From assembly GCF_900142785.1 (NCBI RefSeq), contig NZ_FRCD01000026.1:1-47141 (forward strand): a stretch of DNA of 47,141 bases. Direction: 5' to 3'. This DNA is from Chryseobacterium carnipullorum (GTDB lineage: Bacteria > Bacteroidota > Bacteroidia > Flavobacteriales > Weeksellaceae). The translations under genes and the position numbers were made by a program. The notes under the pieces were generated by a model, which was given only the letters and a program-made list of their open reading frames with translations, ran no database searches and had not been told where the DNA came from. Of this stretch, positions 1 through 7,746 are shown piece by piece (the stretch's first letter is position 1; each line of letters starts with the position of its first letter).

Positions 1-315
1 GTCGTGAAATTTCAGACGCTTTATTATTTGGTGATTAGAATTCTCATTAGATAATGTTACAAAACGACCTTCTAAATGATTTACATAATTCGGATTATAT
101 TAAATTCGGATTTACTCTGTCAATTTTAATGAATCAGAACGAAAACAAATGTCACCTTCAGAGTAGCACTTTTTCTCATTTCGGTATTTATTTGTCGGTT
201 TTTTTAACACTTTAAATTTTTAAAAATAAAGATTAAAATTACCATCTTACTTATCTACACTTTTAAAATTTTATTATCAAAGGAAAGTTTAATTGAATTT
301 TTAATTTCGAACGGG
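1..315. other. Left edge, no gene seen
   Basis: This stretch lies downstream of the minus-strand barrel gene, and no convincing reading frame crosses it. A 10-bp direct repeat, AATTCGGATT, occurs at about 87-96 and 103-112. The rest is AT-rich without an obvious terminator or promoter. Confidence 0.5.
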
Positions 316-885
316 CTAAAAATAATAGGCTACGCCCAATCTGTAAACATTTCTTTTGGCATCATAATACGTTAGAATGAGATCATCATACTGTTTAGTA
401 AAGCCTTTAGAAACGGTACCCTCAATAATAAAATGATTTGATATTTTGTAATCTATCCCTAAATCACCACTTATTCCTACTCTTCTCTTAAAATCATATG
501 GCTGACTTATTTCATCGTCTGGAATATAGTTTAATTTTGGACCTGCCAGCAAAGAGAACTTTTTATAAAAATTGTATTTATAATAAAGAGGTAACTCTAA
601 AAAAGTGACTCTATCAGTGTACGAAACCAGAAAACTGGTTTGAATGTATGTTTTTTTTGAAATTTGTTTTTCTAAAGCTATCCCTCCAAATAATTCCCCT
701 CCGTTACTTAGATATCCCGAACGTTCTCCTATTTCATCGATGGCATTTACATTAGAATAGTTCCATCCAGCCTTAATACCAAATTTCAAAGGATAATTTT
801 GAGAATAGCACAGGAAGGATGCAAAGAAGAAGCAAGCACTAAGAAGTAATTTATCGATGCTTTGATATTGCATAAAATATTTCAT
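316..885 (-). CDS. Outer-membrane beta-barrel protein (PorT-like)
   Basis: Small exported protein of about 189 residues. A hydrophobic signal segment (LLLSACFFFASFLC) ends near a SQ junction typical of Bacteroidota signal peptides. The mature part has alternating amphipathic strands (FGIKAGWNYS, LELPLYYKYNF, RLGVAYYF) and ends in an aromatic residue, as outer-membrane barrel proteins do. The frame opens further up at a TTG, but the first ATG is at 885 and another at 873 also gives a good signal peptide; I chose 885. It fits the broad PorT/OMP_b-brl_2 fold class. Ligand and role are unknown. It is followed on the same strand by a second barrel gene upstream (982-1533), 97 bp away. Confidence 0.7.
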   Translation of the reverse strand: MKYFMQYQSIDKLLLSACFFFASFLCYSQNYPLKFGIKAGWNYSNVNAIDEIGERSGYLSNGGELFGGIALEKQISKKTYIQTSFLVSYTDRVTFLELPLYYKYNFYKKFSLLAGPKLNYIPDDEISQPYDFKRRVGISGDLGIDYKISNHFIIEGTVSKGFTKQYDDLILTYYDAKRNVYRLGVAYYF

Positions 886-981
886 TTTGATAATAAAAGT
901 TTTCAAAGCTGAAATTTCTAAATACTAATTAAAAAATCAATTATTTAGAAAACATCAGCTTGATTACCTTGTTTTTAATTT

Positions 982-1533
982 TTAAAAGTCATATCCAATT
1001 TTAAAACTTAAATCAAATACTGCTTCGGTTACATTGTTATTAGTTGTAAATGCTGTACCAATACCTAATCCTGCTCTAAACTCATAATTAAAGTTATTGG
1101 CAAAATTTCTTCTGAATCCATATGTTGGAATCACATTGACTTGGTTTGAAAGACTCACATTGTTAGCATTGGAGATCACAAACCAATCCGGTATGTAACG
1201 GATCTGTAATCCGACATAATTAGCAGAATTATTTTTCGTATTTCTTCCATTTTCAGCACGCTTTGAAATATTGTAATAGTATTTTGGCTGTAAAGTAAAT
1301 GAAGGATAGAATGCAAAGCCCGTTTTTCCATAAAGATCTCCGCCCCAAATCGCAGGAAACAAACTAGCCTCCAGCCGCAAAGTTGTTCTGTTGGCAATCT
1401 TTGTCTCATTATAAAAATCTAAACCGAAAAGCCCTATTTGAGCACCGGTAATATTTTTTTCAACATTATTATCTTGTGCCATTCCATAAATAGACAGTAA
1501 TGCGAATGATATCAAGTAAAGTTGTTTTTTCAT
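982..1533 (-). CDS. Small outer-membrane barrel protein
   Basis: The 183-residue product begins with a clean signal peptide (MKKQLYLISFALLSIYGMAQ, cleavage after MAQ likely). The mature part is rich in short amphipathic beta strands, for example LRLEASLFPAIWGG and GLQIRYIPDWFVIS, and ends in FKIGYDF with a terminal aromatic residue. This is the pattern of a small 8-stranded outer-membrane barrel. I recognise no specific family and no enzyme motif. It starts at an ATG and probably forms a transcription unit with the barrel gene at 316-885. Function is unknown. Confidence 0.65.
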   Translation of the reverse strand: MKKQLYLISFALLSIYGMAQDNNVEKNITGAQIGLFGLDFYNETKIANRTTLRLEASLFPAIWGGDLYGKTGFAFYPSFTLQPKYYYNISKRAENGRNTKNNSANYVGLQIRYIPDWFVISNANNVSLSNQVNVIPTYGFRRNFANNFNYEFRAGLGIGTAFTTNNNVTEAVFDLSFKIGYDF

Positions 1534-1666
1534 AGGTATTATTTTATTTCAGTTTTCAGATTGTATTTTTTCCAACAATAGATCGTAAAGATTCCATTTT
1601 CGTAGGATCAAGGCAACAAAACTAAGAAAATAAATCATCAAAAATTTAAATACCTTTATGCTTACT

Positions 1667-1684
1667 TGCTGAATGTTTGATGAA
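1667..1684 (+). repeat. Solitary iteron-like site
   Basis: TGCTGAATGTTTGATGAA matches the replication iteron core TGCTGAATGTTTG seen nine times at 18525-18871. It lies about 70 bp upstream of the small gene at 1756, far from the origin cluster and in the same orientation. Confidence 0.6.
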
Positions 1685-1755
1685 TTTTGTAGATTCAGAA
1701 TATTGGAAAGTATAAAAAACGATATATTAGCTCAGAAATAGCATAAACTTATAAT

Positions 1756-1965
1756 ATGGTTTCACGAAGAATAGAAAAAATTTTATTAGGTGCGTTTACA
1801 ATGACGGTAATTATATTTCTAATGGAAATTAACTTCTATGATGATACTAACTACACGACAAGTAAATTAAACGAAATATTGTTCTGGTCATTTATAAGAG
1901 GTCTAGTAATCTCTGGAAGTGTTAATATAGCAAACCATTATTTTTCAAAATTAAAAGATAAATAA
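1756..1965 (+). CDS. Small two-helix membrane protein
   Basis: Unrecognised 69-residue protein. Two hydrophobic segments are visible: residues ~9-25 (LLGAFTMTVIIFLM) and ~40-56 (ILFWSFIRGLVISG), joined by a polar loop and followed by a basic tail (KLKDK). It is probably an inner-membrane protein. It stands alone between the divergent barrel genes and the RM remnant, with an iteron-like site in its upstream region. It could be a chance frame, but the ATG start and membrane pattern argue for a real gene. Confidence 0.4.
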   Translation: MVSRRIEKILLGAFTMTVIIFLMEINFYDDTNYTTSKLNEILFWSFIRGLVISGSVNIANHYFSKLKDK

Positions 1966-2018
1966 TACTGCATTTGCAATCTCAAAAAACGATAAAATAT
2001 GATGGATTTTAGTTAACT

Positions 2019-2036
2019 AAATGTTTTTCAAAAACA
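2019..2036. other. Inverted repeat in spacer
   Basis: An ATGTTTTT/AAAACAT inverted repeat with a 2-nt loop sits between the small membrane-protein gene and the methylase remnant. It is A/T only and lacks a clear trailing T-run on either side, so its role as a terminator is uncertain. Confidence 0.3.
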
Positions 2037-2072
2037 TAAAAATATCAATTAGTTGTTCCAATCTTATTATAT

Positions 2073-2090
2073 TGCTGAATGTTTGGGGTA
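2073..2090 (+). repeat. Solitary iteron-like site
   Basis: TGCTGAATGTTTGGGGTA, again the iteron core in plus orientation, 73 bp upstream of the remnant at 2163. Confidence 0.6.
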
Positions 2091-2162
2091 TTATGTAAAT
2101 TAAGGATATTAAAAATTCCTACAAAGCATTTTTGAAAAAAATATAAAATATTTATACCATTA

Positions 2163-2366
2163 ATGAAATATAAAAATATAAGAGAAGAAGAATTAAAAAA
2201 TAAAGTTGGAATTGAGTGGTTTAAAAATTTTGACACGACTGAAATAATCGGCAATATAGATTTTTCAGTTTTTCCTTTACAAAATAGTTTATTTGGAAGA
2301 ACACCTTTACTTTGGGCAGAAGCAAAAACTGGAGACTATGAAGTTACTACAACGAGAAAACAATAA
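2163..2366 (+). pseudogene. Remnant of a DNA methylase/type IIG restriction gene (N-terminus)
   Basis: The 67-codon frame carries WFKNFDTTEIIGNIDFSV and LLWAEAKTGDYEV. From memory these resemble the N-terminal part of large Bacteroidota restriction-modification methylases, where the TPLLWAEAK stretch continues into several hundred further residues. Here the similarity stops at about position 2345 and the frame ends after TTTRKQ. No catalytic methylase motif (NPPY, DPPY) is left. The break lies about 45 bp before the first GTTAGCAAAAT box at 2391, suggesting that a rearrangement brought plasmid repeat DNA against a truncated gene. Family assignment is by recollection and moderately secure; truncation is inferred from length. 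Confidence 0.5.
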
Positions 2367-2390
2367 TTGGAGGAATCGAAATTTTTAATA

Positions 2391-2500
2391 GTTAGCAAAA
2401 TGAAGACTGGCGTTAATCTGCAGAACCAGGAACCGAAACCAAGAAGTTAGCAAAATTTTAAAACTGCAGATCCTTCCGGAGTAATTAATGTTAGCATAAT
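2391..2500 (+). repeat. Three-box GTTAGCAAAAT element, copy 1
   Basis: Boxes are at 2391-2401 (GTTAGCAAAAT), 2446-2456 (GTTAGCAAAAT) and 2490-2500 (GTTAGCATAAT), with starts 55 and 44 bp apart. ATCTGCAG begins exactly 25 bp after the first box start. The same layout recurs at four other places in the window, all in plus orientation. It lies in a 360-bp spacer between the methylase remnant and the gene at 2728. Confidence 0.75.
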
Positions 2501-2621
2501 TATTACTTTGGACTTTTTAATACAGTTATTATAGAAATTTTCGGTAATTGCATTCAATAGATTTTTACTACCGAACTTGACAATTTACATTATTTCAAAT
2601 TTAATTATCGCTAATAATAAT

Positions 2622-2639
2622 TGCTGAATGTATGGTGTG
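2622..2639 (+). repeat. Solitary iteron-like site
   Basis: TGCTGAATGTATGGTGTG is identical over 17 of its 18 bases to the last iteron of the origin cluster. It lies about 90 bp upstream of the gene at 2728. Confidence 0.65.
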
Positions 2640-2675
2640 TTTATAACTATAAAGAAATTATATAATTAAAATATA

Positions 2676-2691
2676 TTAGTTATATAATCTA
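2676..2691. promoter_or_regulatory. Palindrome-type operator, degenerate copy
   Basis: TTAGTTATATAATCTA keeps the left half of the 16-bp palindrome TTAGTTATATAACTAA found before leading-region genes. It is followed by an A/T-rich stretch and the ATG at 2728, the same geometry as the other copies. Confidence 0.5.
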
Positions 2692-2727
2692 TATAATCAA
2701 AAAAAACAATATTTTAAAATAAAGATA

Positions 2728-3288
2728 ATGCTTTACACCGTACCAACAAAAAGAGGATTAGGAATAGAGATTTGGGGAACCGATGATGATCTGACATATT
2801 TATATAATACAATTGACAAATTTTGGAATAATGAAGATTTTTCCACACAAAAGGGGTATGAAAATAGAGCTAACGTAATAAGTAGTTTTGCACATGAAAT
2901 TAGAAAAGCTAGTTATGGAAGTAGGCTAAAAAGAAATAGTAGCCATTACACACCTGCAGAAATTCCATATCGAGGATTTCAGATCTCTTGGCCACATATT
3001 CTTTTTTGTATGTCTTGTTTAAATTATAATCGATTTTGGGTTGAAACAACTAAATATGATGTATCAATATTTCTTCAACTTGAATATTGGATTGAAAAAT
3101 CAATGTATGACTATGATAGCTTAGGGGCAAAAAAATTAAGTATCTTTCTTAATGGTGGAATACATAGAAACAATGAATATATATATCAATATTTGAGAAA
3201 TAATGCTTTCCTTCAAAATATGGTTAATAGAAAACTATTCGTGTTCAGAGAAGGAAGTAATGCAAAAATGGTCTTGCTGCCGAAATAA
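2728..3288 (+). CDS. DUF6904-like protein of unknown function
   Basis: The product has 186 residues. The N-terminus (MLYTVPTKRGLGIEIWGTDDD) and the following helical region resemble, from memory, the DUF6904 family, small cytoplasmic proteins of unknown function from Bacteroidota and other bacteria. There is no signal peptide, membrane segment or catalytic motif. Upstream lie an iteron-like site and a degenerate copy of the shared palindromic operator, tying it to the plasmid rather than to chromosomal flanks. It is followed 30 bp later by another unknown gene, probably co-transcribed. Confidence 0.6.
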   Translation: MLYTVPTKRGLGIEIWGTDDDLTYLYNTIDKFWNNEDFSTQKGYENRANVISSFAHEIRKASYGSRLKRNSSHYTPAEIPYRGFQISWPHILFCMSCLNYNRFWVETTKYDVSIFLQLEYWIEKSMYDYDSLGAKKLSIFLNGGIHRNNEYIYQYLRNNAFLQNMVNRKLFVFREGSNAKMVLLPK

Positions 3289-3318
3289 TTAATATCTTTA
3301 TAATGCTAAATCACAACT

Positions 3319-3912
3319 ATGTTAGACTATCAATTATTGGAAATGTATAGATGCTATTTGCCTTACAATGTCAAAACAGACAAAGGTATACTTTGGGCAT
3401 TGACAACTGATGGAACAGGAATAATTAAAGCAGAGAGTGGTGAAAAAGTAGAGTATAAATTACTAGATATAAAGCTCCATTTAAATCCAATTGAACGTCT
3501 AATTGAAGAAGTGGACGAACCCTATATCTTCAAAACAATTCCACTAATTGAATTAGCCGTAAAATGTGAAGGTAATGTAATTTGGGAGCCTAAAATGAAG
3601 GGTTTTTATTCTGAATCAGGCAATTTTATATGCGGTATTAAATATAGGAATGCCGAAGATCAATACAAGGTACTAACATTTTCAGCTGATCAAGGCTTTG
3701 CTCTTCAATCAACTGAAAAAGAAGACATTATTGAAAACCGTAAAACACTAATGGTTAGCAATATAGAAAGTGTGTATGAAGAACTTTATAATTTACACAT
3801 GAATATCTTCGATCACAAAAAAATGGTAAATCCGCTTACTAAAAGCAAATATATAATAAAAGAAAACGTACATACAGAAGAGAGGGAAAAAAGCGTTGGA
3901 ATTGATTTATAG
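3319..3912 (+). CDS. Unknown cytoplasmic protein
   Basis: I do not recognise this 197-residue product. It is mixed alpha/beta, with no signal peptide or membrane segment, and the last 30 residues are charged and probably disordered. The ATG start follows the DUF6904-like gene by 30 bp and the codon use matches the neighbours, so the two are probably an operon. A strong inverted repeat at 3935-3960 ends the unit. Confidence 0.6.
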   Translation: MLDYQLLEMYRCYLPYNVKTDKGILWALTTDGTGIIKAESGEKVEYKLLDIKLHLNPIERLIEEVDEPYIFKTIPLIELAVKCEGNVIWEPKMKGFYSESGNFICGIKYRNAEDQYKVLTFSADQGFALQSTEKEDIIENRKTLMVSNIESVYEELYNLHMNIFDHKKMVNPLTKSKYIIKENVHTEEREKSVGIDL

Positions 3913-3934
3913 ATATATACCTTTATTATTAAAG

Positions 3935-3960
3935 AAAGGAGTTAAAATTTAACTCCTTTT
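3935..3960. terminator. Bidirectional terminator between convergent genes
   Basis: AAAGGAGTTAAA and TTAACTCCTTTT form a near-perfect stem with a T-run on each strand. It serves the plus-strand gene ending at 3912 and overlaps the last codons of the minus-strand gene ending at 3942. Confidence 0.75.
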
Positions 3961-4304
3961 TCTCTTAACTCATATATTTCTCTATGTAAAACGTTTTTTG
4001 ATAAATTTTCATGATGTGTGAGATTGTATATGTATTCTAGACACTCATAAATTTCATCATCAGCTTCTGCAGCTAAAAAAACAAACAGCTCACTTCTATT
4101 TTCGTTCTCGAAATACTCTTCGTCAAAAGTCATGGGGTGTTCAGCTTCGATTTCCCATTTTGTTCGAAAATATCCGTCAAATTCAATTTTCTTTTCAACG
4201 GCGAAATATTGAATCAATCCAATGCCGTTTTCATATAAATCTAAAAGATCATCAGGATCTTCTGCATTAATATGCAATATTTGTAAAGTATCTTCTTTGG
4301 TCAT
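3942..4304 (-). CDS. Acidic protein encoded with SRAP
   Basis: Unrecognised 120-residue acidic protein (HINAEDPDDLLDLYENGIGL near the N-terminus). It has no signal peptide or membrane segment and is predicted to be mostly helical. It starts 1 nt after the SRAP stop codon, so the two are almost certainly translated from one mRNA. Its tight pairing suggests a role accessory to handling damaged DNA, but nothing in its sequence proves this. Its final codons are part of the terminator stem at 3935-3960. Confidence 0.6.
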   Translation of the reverse strand: MTKEDTLQILHINAEDPDDLLDLYENGIGLIQYFAVEKKIEFDGYFRTKWEIEAEHPMTFDEEYFENENRSELFVFLAAEADDEIYECLEYIYNLTHHENLSKNVLHREIYELREKGVKF

Positions 4305-4305
4305 A

Positions 4306-4929
4306 TTAAAAAAGTGTTTGTGGTGTTTTCTCCGGTTCTAAATTTATAAAATCTAAATTTGGAGAGTAGTTAGGAAATTGAAAATCCTCAATTGGTTTTT
4401 GGTCAAGAAATTCTTTTCCCATTTTTTCATCAAGGGTAATGATCATTCTATCATGGATGGGAGCCTGAACTTCGTTTGGTTCTGTAGTTAAAAGCCCAAA
4501 ACCAATATTATCATCTGACCAAAAATCATAAAATGCGGCAATGTAAAATTGTGTTCGTTCTTTCCAAAACATTTCGTGCTTCTGCGAACCTGCTTTATTT
4601 GTTGGTAAGATCACTTTTTTACCTTCATAATACGATTTTGCAGGAATTAAACATCTATTTTTTTGAATTTTTTTATAATCTCGATATGTTTTTTCAGAAG
4701 TTAAATTTAAGCCAGATGTAGGATATTTTTTTATTTCTTTAATACCCCAATATGTAGGCATTAATATAATTCCATTACGATTTACTATTGCCGGAATTTT
4801 TGGTTCCGACTGTTTTTCAAAAGCATTGATTTGTCCTATTCTGAAATTGGTAGTATCAACTTCTTCCGCATTAAAATCTTTTATGGCTTTTTTAAGATCT
4901 ACACCTTTGGAATTGAAATTATAGCACAT
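4306..4929 (-). CDS. SOS response-associated peptidase (SRAP; YedK/HMCES-like)
   Basis: SRAP proteins crosslink to abasic sites in single-stranded DNA through the amino group and thiol of Cys2, shielding the lesion. The 207-residue product begins MCYNFNSK, giving the essential Cys2 after initiator removal. NRCLIPAKSYYEGKK contains the family's conserved glutamate region, and PIHDRMIITL carries the conserved histidine. The start is an ATG at 4929. It is the first gene of a pair with the acidic protein downstream and sits near umuDC, so this corner of the plasmid looks dedicated to tolerating DNA damage. SRAP genes are frequent on plasmids and phages. Assignment is secure. Confidence 0.9.
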   Translation of the reverse strand: MCYNFNSKGVDLKKAIKDFNAEEVDTTNFRIGQINAFEKQSEPKIPAIVNRNGIILMPTYWGIKEIKKYPTSGLNLTSEKTYRDYKKIQKNRCLIPAKSYYEGKKVILPTNKAGSQKHEMFWKERTQFYIAAFYDFWSDDNIGFGLLTTEPNEVQAPIHDRMIITLDEKMGKEFLDQKPIEDFQFPNYSPNLDFINLEPEKTPQTLF

Positions 4930-5058
4930 TTTTTTAGTATTGGTTCGATAATAATGTGCAAAAATTGTGCTTACTTATATCCGTAAACAAATCGCTCAAA
5001 AAATAATTTATTACAATAAATTTCATAATCTTTGTATTTAGATAAAATATACAAAAAA

Positions 5059-5418
5059 ATGAATAAAGATAAACAAAAATCTTTTCAAGAATTAAATGAA
5101 TTTGTGACATTAAATGAATTAACAAATGATAGCTCAGTTATTCATTTTCATGCTTTTGTAAGTATAAATACTGCTACATCAGAAATTTTTAAACAAAAAA
5201 TGACAGTAAGAGTTAATAAGAATGTATCTCCTAGAATCGCTGTACTTGAACTTCATGATCACAAGTTAGATCCGTATCAATACCCTGAACAATTCTATCC
5301 AGACTACCCAGTATTTACTCATGTAGATAAATTGTATTTAAAAATTGAAGACACTCACAATAGTAACCCAGCAATAGGAAAATATACTGTCAAAATTTTT
5401 CCTTTGGAGAAAGTTTAA
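5059..5418 (+). CDS. Unknown small cytoplasmic protein
   Basis: This 119-residue product is unrecognised. The first ATG is at 5059 (MNKDKQKSFQELNEF); the open frame extends back to a TTG at 5032, but that codon lies within the likely promoter (AATCTTTG, close to the TAnnTTTG box). The C-terminal half has beta-rich segments (KLYLKIEDTH, KYTVKIFPLE). There is no signal peptide. It is convergent with umuC, with only 16 bp between the stops and no clear terminator. Confidence 0.55.
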   Translation: MNKDKQKSFQELNEFVTLNELTNDSSVIHFHAFVSINTATSEIFKQKMTVRVNKNVSPRIAVLELHDHKLDPYQYPEQFYPDYPVFTHVDKLYLKIEDTHNSNPAIGKYTVKIFPLEKV

Positions 5419-5434
5419 TAATTTAAAATAAAAA

Positions 5435-6700
5435 TTAATTAGCGTTTACTTTTATTAGTTGATTAATATCTGTTGAATGTCTCGGTGAAAGGTTCTTTTG
5501 ATTCATTTTCCAAGTTTTTTGCACATCCATAGAACCTAATTTGATTTTATCACCTCCCAATCTTCTATTCATTCGGTCAATTACCGTCATAATAGGTTTG
5601 TGCTTTTCATGAAAATCTTCATCGAAAAAACTCGTCATTCTTTCAGTATCCGGTACAAATTCCGTTAACATCACCCCTGCTTTTTTGTATTGAAAGTATG
5701 GTAGATATATTTTCTCTAAGCCTTTTAAAGCTATTCCTGACAATTCAATTGCCGAACTTGATGGATTTGGAAGTGCTAAGGTGATAGAGTTGCTATACTG
5801 CTTTAAATCGGTCTTAAAGCGATCCGTTGTTATAAATACTGTAATGTAATTACAACATGAATTTTGTTTGCGAAGTTTCTCCGAGCATTTAAAAGCGAAT
5901 GTAGATATTCTTTCTTTTAAAGTCTCCAAATTATCTGTTCTCTTGTCAAAAGTTCGGCTTGTGCCAATACCTTTTTTTGCTTTATGTTCGGAAAGTCCGT
6001 ATTGTGGTATTCCCCGCAATTCTTTATGCATTCTCAATCCATAAATGCCCATTTCCTTTTGTACATAAGCTTCAGGTAATTGTGTAAAATCCCAAGCTTT
6101 TTTTACTCCAATTCGAGAAAATCTTTCCGCATATCTTCTGCCAATGCCCCAAACATCTTCTAATGGAAGCCATTTTAAAGCCTTTTCAATCTTACTTTGA
6201 GAATCAATAACATAAGTATGTCCTAATTCGTCTGAATGTTTTTTTACTATTTTATTAGCAACTTTAGCCAACGTTTTAGTTGGTGCAAGACCAATACTGC
6301 AAGGTATATCTAAGCCGTTAAAAACAGTATTTCTAAGGTCATTACAATGGTCTTTTAAATTTAAGTATTCGTAGCCGTGAAAATCAAGAAAAGATTCATC
6401 AACAGAATATATTTCAATATCTCTACAATATCTACGGCTTATATTTACAATTCTGTTGGATATGTCACCGTAAAGCACAAAGTTTGCTGAAAACACAGCT
6501 ACATTATGTTTTTTGATAATATCTTCTATCTGAAATGCAGGTGCGCCCATTTTAATGCCCAACGCTTTTGCTTCTGGACTTCTGGCAATCGCACAGCCAT
6601 CATTATTGGAAAGTACAATAACAGGTTTGTCCCGAAGATCGGGACGAAAAATTCGTTCGCAACTTGCGTAAAAATTGTTTCCGTCAATTAATCCAAACAT
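5435..6700 (-). CDS. umuC: Y-family DNA polymerase V catalytic subunit UmuC
   Basis: Translesion DNA polymerase, acting with UmuD' at stalled forks. The 421-residue product has the normal length. LIDGNNFYASCE at residues 4-15 supplies the first metal-binding Asp (D6) and the steric-gate region. YSVDESFLDF supplies the catalytic D101/E102. The thumb helix-hairpin-helix region (VWGIGRRYAERF) and little-finger domain follow, and DUF4113-like C-terminal sequence is present. The ATG lies 1 nt after the umuD stop, so translation is coupled. Plasmid-borne umuDC operons raise mutation and damage tolerance in the host. Assignment is secure. Confidence 0.95.
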   Translation of the reverse strand: MFGLIDGNNFYASCERIFRPDLRDKPVIVLSNNDGCAIARSPEAKALGIKMGAPAFQIEDIIKKHNVAVFSANFVLYGDISNRIVNISRRYCRDIEIYSVDESFLDFHGYEYLNLKDHCNDLRNTVFNGLDIPCSIGLAPTKTLAKVANKIVKKHSDELGHTYVIDSQSKIEKALKWLPLEDVWGIGRRYAERFSRIGVKKAWDFTQLPEAYVQKEMGIYGLRMHKELRGIPQYGLSEHKAKKGIGTSRTFDKRTDNLETLKERISTFAFKCSEKLRKQNSCCNYITVFITTDRFKTDLKQYSNSITLALPNPSSSAIELSGIALKGLEKIYLPYFQYKKAGVMLTEFVPDTERMTSFFDEDFHEKHKPIMTVIDRMNRRLGGDKIKLGSMDVQKTWKMNQKNLSPRHSTDINQLIKVNAN

Positions 6701-6701
6701 T

Positions 6702-7163
6702 TTATAAGCGATGTAAGTTCCACGTAGCTTTACCCCAATATGTAAAATCTGAATCTGAAGAAATATATAAATCCGAATAATCAGGATTTTCAGATTTTAG
6801 GGTGATACTTTCAAGATTGGATGAATTTTGTATGAAACTTGGTCTGTATTTTTTTACAAAAAATTCTCCATCTAAGAAAACAATTATTACATCATTTTCT
6901 TTTGGTAACATTCCTTTTTGAATTATTAAAATATCTCCATCAAATACACCAATTCCGTTTAAAGAATCACCTGTTACAAAAGCAAAAAAAACGGTTTCTT
7001 TATCTTTTATAAGAAGTTTTAAAAGGTCGATTGTATCTTCTGGAAAATCAAGTGCAGGGCTTTCAAAACTACCGTAACCACCTGCTTTTACTTTAGCTGG
7101 CAGAACAGGAATAATGAAAGTTTCATCTTCTGTAAATTTTAATAGTTGAATTGGACTTTTCAC
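6702..7163 (-). CDS. umuD: UmuD-like S24 self-cleaving protein
   Basis: The 153-residue S24 (LexA/UmuD) peptidase cleaves itself on a RecA filament to give the UmuD' partner of UmuC. Catalytic Ser67 (TGDSLNG) and Lys104 (EFFVKKYR) are 37 residues apart, as in E. coli UmuD (Ser60/Lys97). The cleavage region is KAGGYGSF, about residues 26-33, where an Ala-Gly or Gly-Gly bond replaces Cys-Gly. The start is a GTG, since no upstream ATG is in frame. TAATTTTG, an exact Bacteroidota -7 box, ends only 4 nt before it, so the mRNA may be leaderless. First gene of umuDC. Confidence 0.9.
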   Translation of the reverse strand: MKSPIQLLKFTEDETFIIPVLPAKVKAGGYGSFESPALDFPEDTIDLLKLLIKDKETVFFAFVTGDSLNGIGVFDGDILIIQKGMLPKENDVIIVFLDGEFFVKKYRPSFIQNSSNLESITLKSENPDYSDLYISSDSDFTYWGKATWNLHRL

Positions 7164-7167
7164 ATTA

Positions 7168-7175
7168 CAAAATTA
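7168..7175 (-). promoter_or_regulatory. Promoter -7 box of umuDC
   Basis: On the minus strand TAATTTTG matches TAnnTTTG exactly and is followed by TAAT and the GTG start of umuD. The spacing predicts a transcript beginning at or next to the start codon. No clear -33 TTG is visible. Confidence 0.45.
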
Positions 7176-7343
7176 GATAGATTTTTATTAGATAATTTAT
7201 GATTTGTTGTTAAAATTTCATACGCCAAATCAAAATGCCCACTACGACAGAACTTGTCGCATTTTATTTATTTTTATAGAATAATGTTTAATTGAGATTT
7301 AATCACACAAAATAATTTTTAAGTTTTTCTAAAAAAAATTTTG

Positions 7344-7351
7344 TACTTTTG
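7344..7351 (+). promoter_or_regulatory. Promoter -7 box for structured RNA A
   Basis: TACTTTTG matches TAnnTTTG exactly on the plus strand, in the spacer divergent from umuDC. A transcript from about 7356 would cover the structured RNA and end at the terminator stem at 7526-7566. Confidence 0.5.
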
Positions 7352-7356
7352 TATGA

Positions 7357-7570
7357 CAAAATAAGAAACCCAGCAATTTGGTAATCACTGAGTTTCATTT
7401 TGAACTTTAAATATTGATTTGTATTTATACAATCATTAAACATCATTAAAGTGCGTTCCGTACACGATGTTTGCCAAAAGTGGAACTTTTGATTTATTTC
7501 ATTTGATTCTACATTTTAAAAGTTTAAAAACTACCTTGGGAATTGGCGTTTCAGATGGTAGTTTTTTTTT
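7357..7570 (+). ncRNA. Structured small RNA, copy A
   Basis: No protein is encoded here. Helix 1 pairs 7438-7444 (AAACATC) with 7466-7472 (GATGTTT). Its loop contains GTTCC (7455-7459), complementary to GGAAC downstream (7482-7486), suggesting a pseudoknot. Helix 2 pairs 7526-7535 (AAAAACTACC) with 7557-7566 (GGTAGTTTTT), has a 21-nt loop containing GGCGTTTCAGAT, and runs into a T-tract, so it doubles as the terminator. Copy B at ~7745-7930 has the same architecture with compensating base changes in both helices. I know of no matching RNA family. Size is estimated from promoter and terminator positions. Confidence 0.6.
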
Positions 7571-7602
7571 ATTCCTATAACCGGCGCTCCGGATATCTAT
7601 TT

Positions 7603-7746
7603 TTAATCTTCTGTTTCTACACTAAATTCGAAAAGCTTACTTTTAAGAGTACTTTTAAACTTTTTTTTCTTTAGTGAAAGCAAGCAGATTGCGACGATAC
7701 ATATAAATAAAAGTACCGCTACAATCCAAATTGTTATCATTTCCAT
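7603..7746 (-). CDS. 47-residue single-pass membrane peptide, type I toxin-like
   Basis: From the ATG at 7746 the peptide has a very short N-terminus, one strong hydrophobic helix (residues ~4-25, MITIWIVAVLLFICIVAICL), a KKKK cluster and a polar tail. This is the build of type I toxin peptides that insert in the inner membrane. The frame opens 27 codons further up, but that part lies in RNA copy B and is not peptide-like. RNA copy B is on the opposite strand over the start codon and upstream leader, the classical arrangement of an antisense-RNA antitoxin. Toxicity is inference; a plain small membrane protein is possible. Confidence 0.5.
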   Translation of the reverse strand: MEMITIWIVAVLLFICIVAICLLSLKKKKFKSTLKSKLFEFSVETED

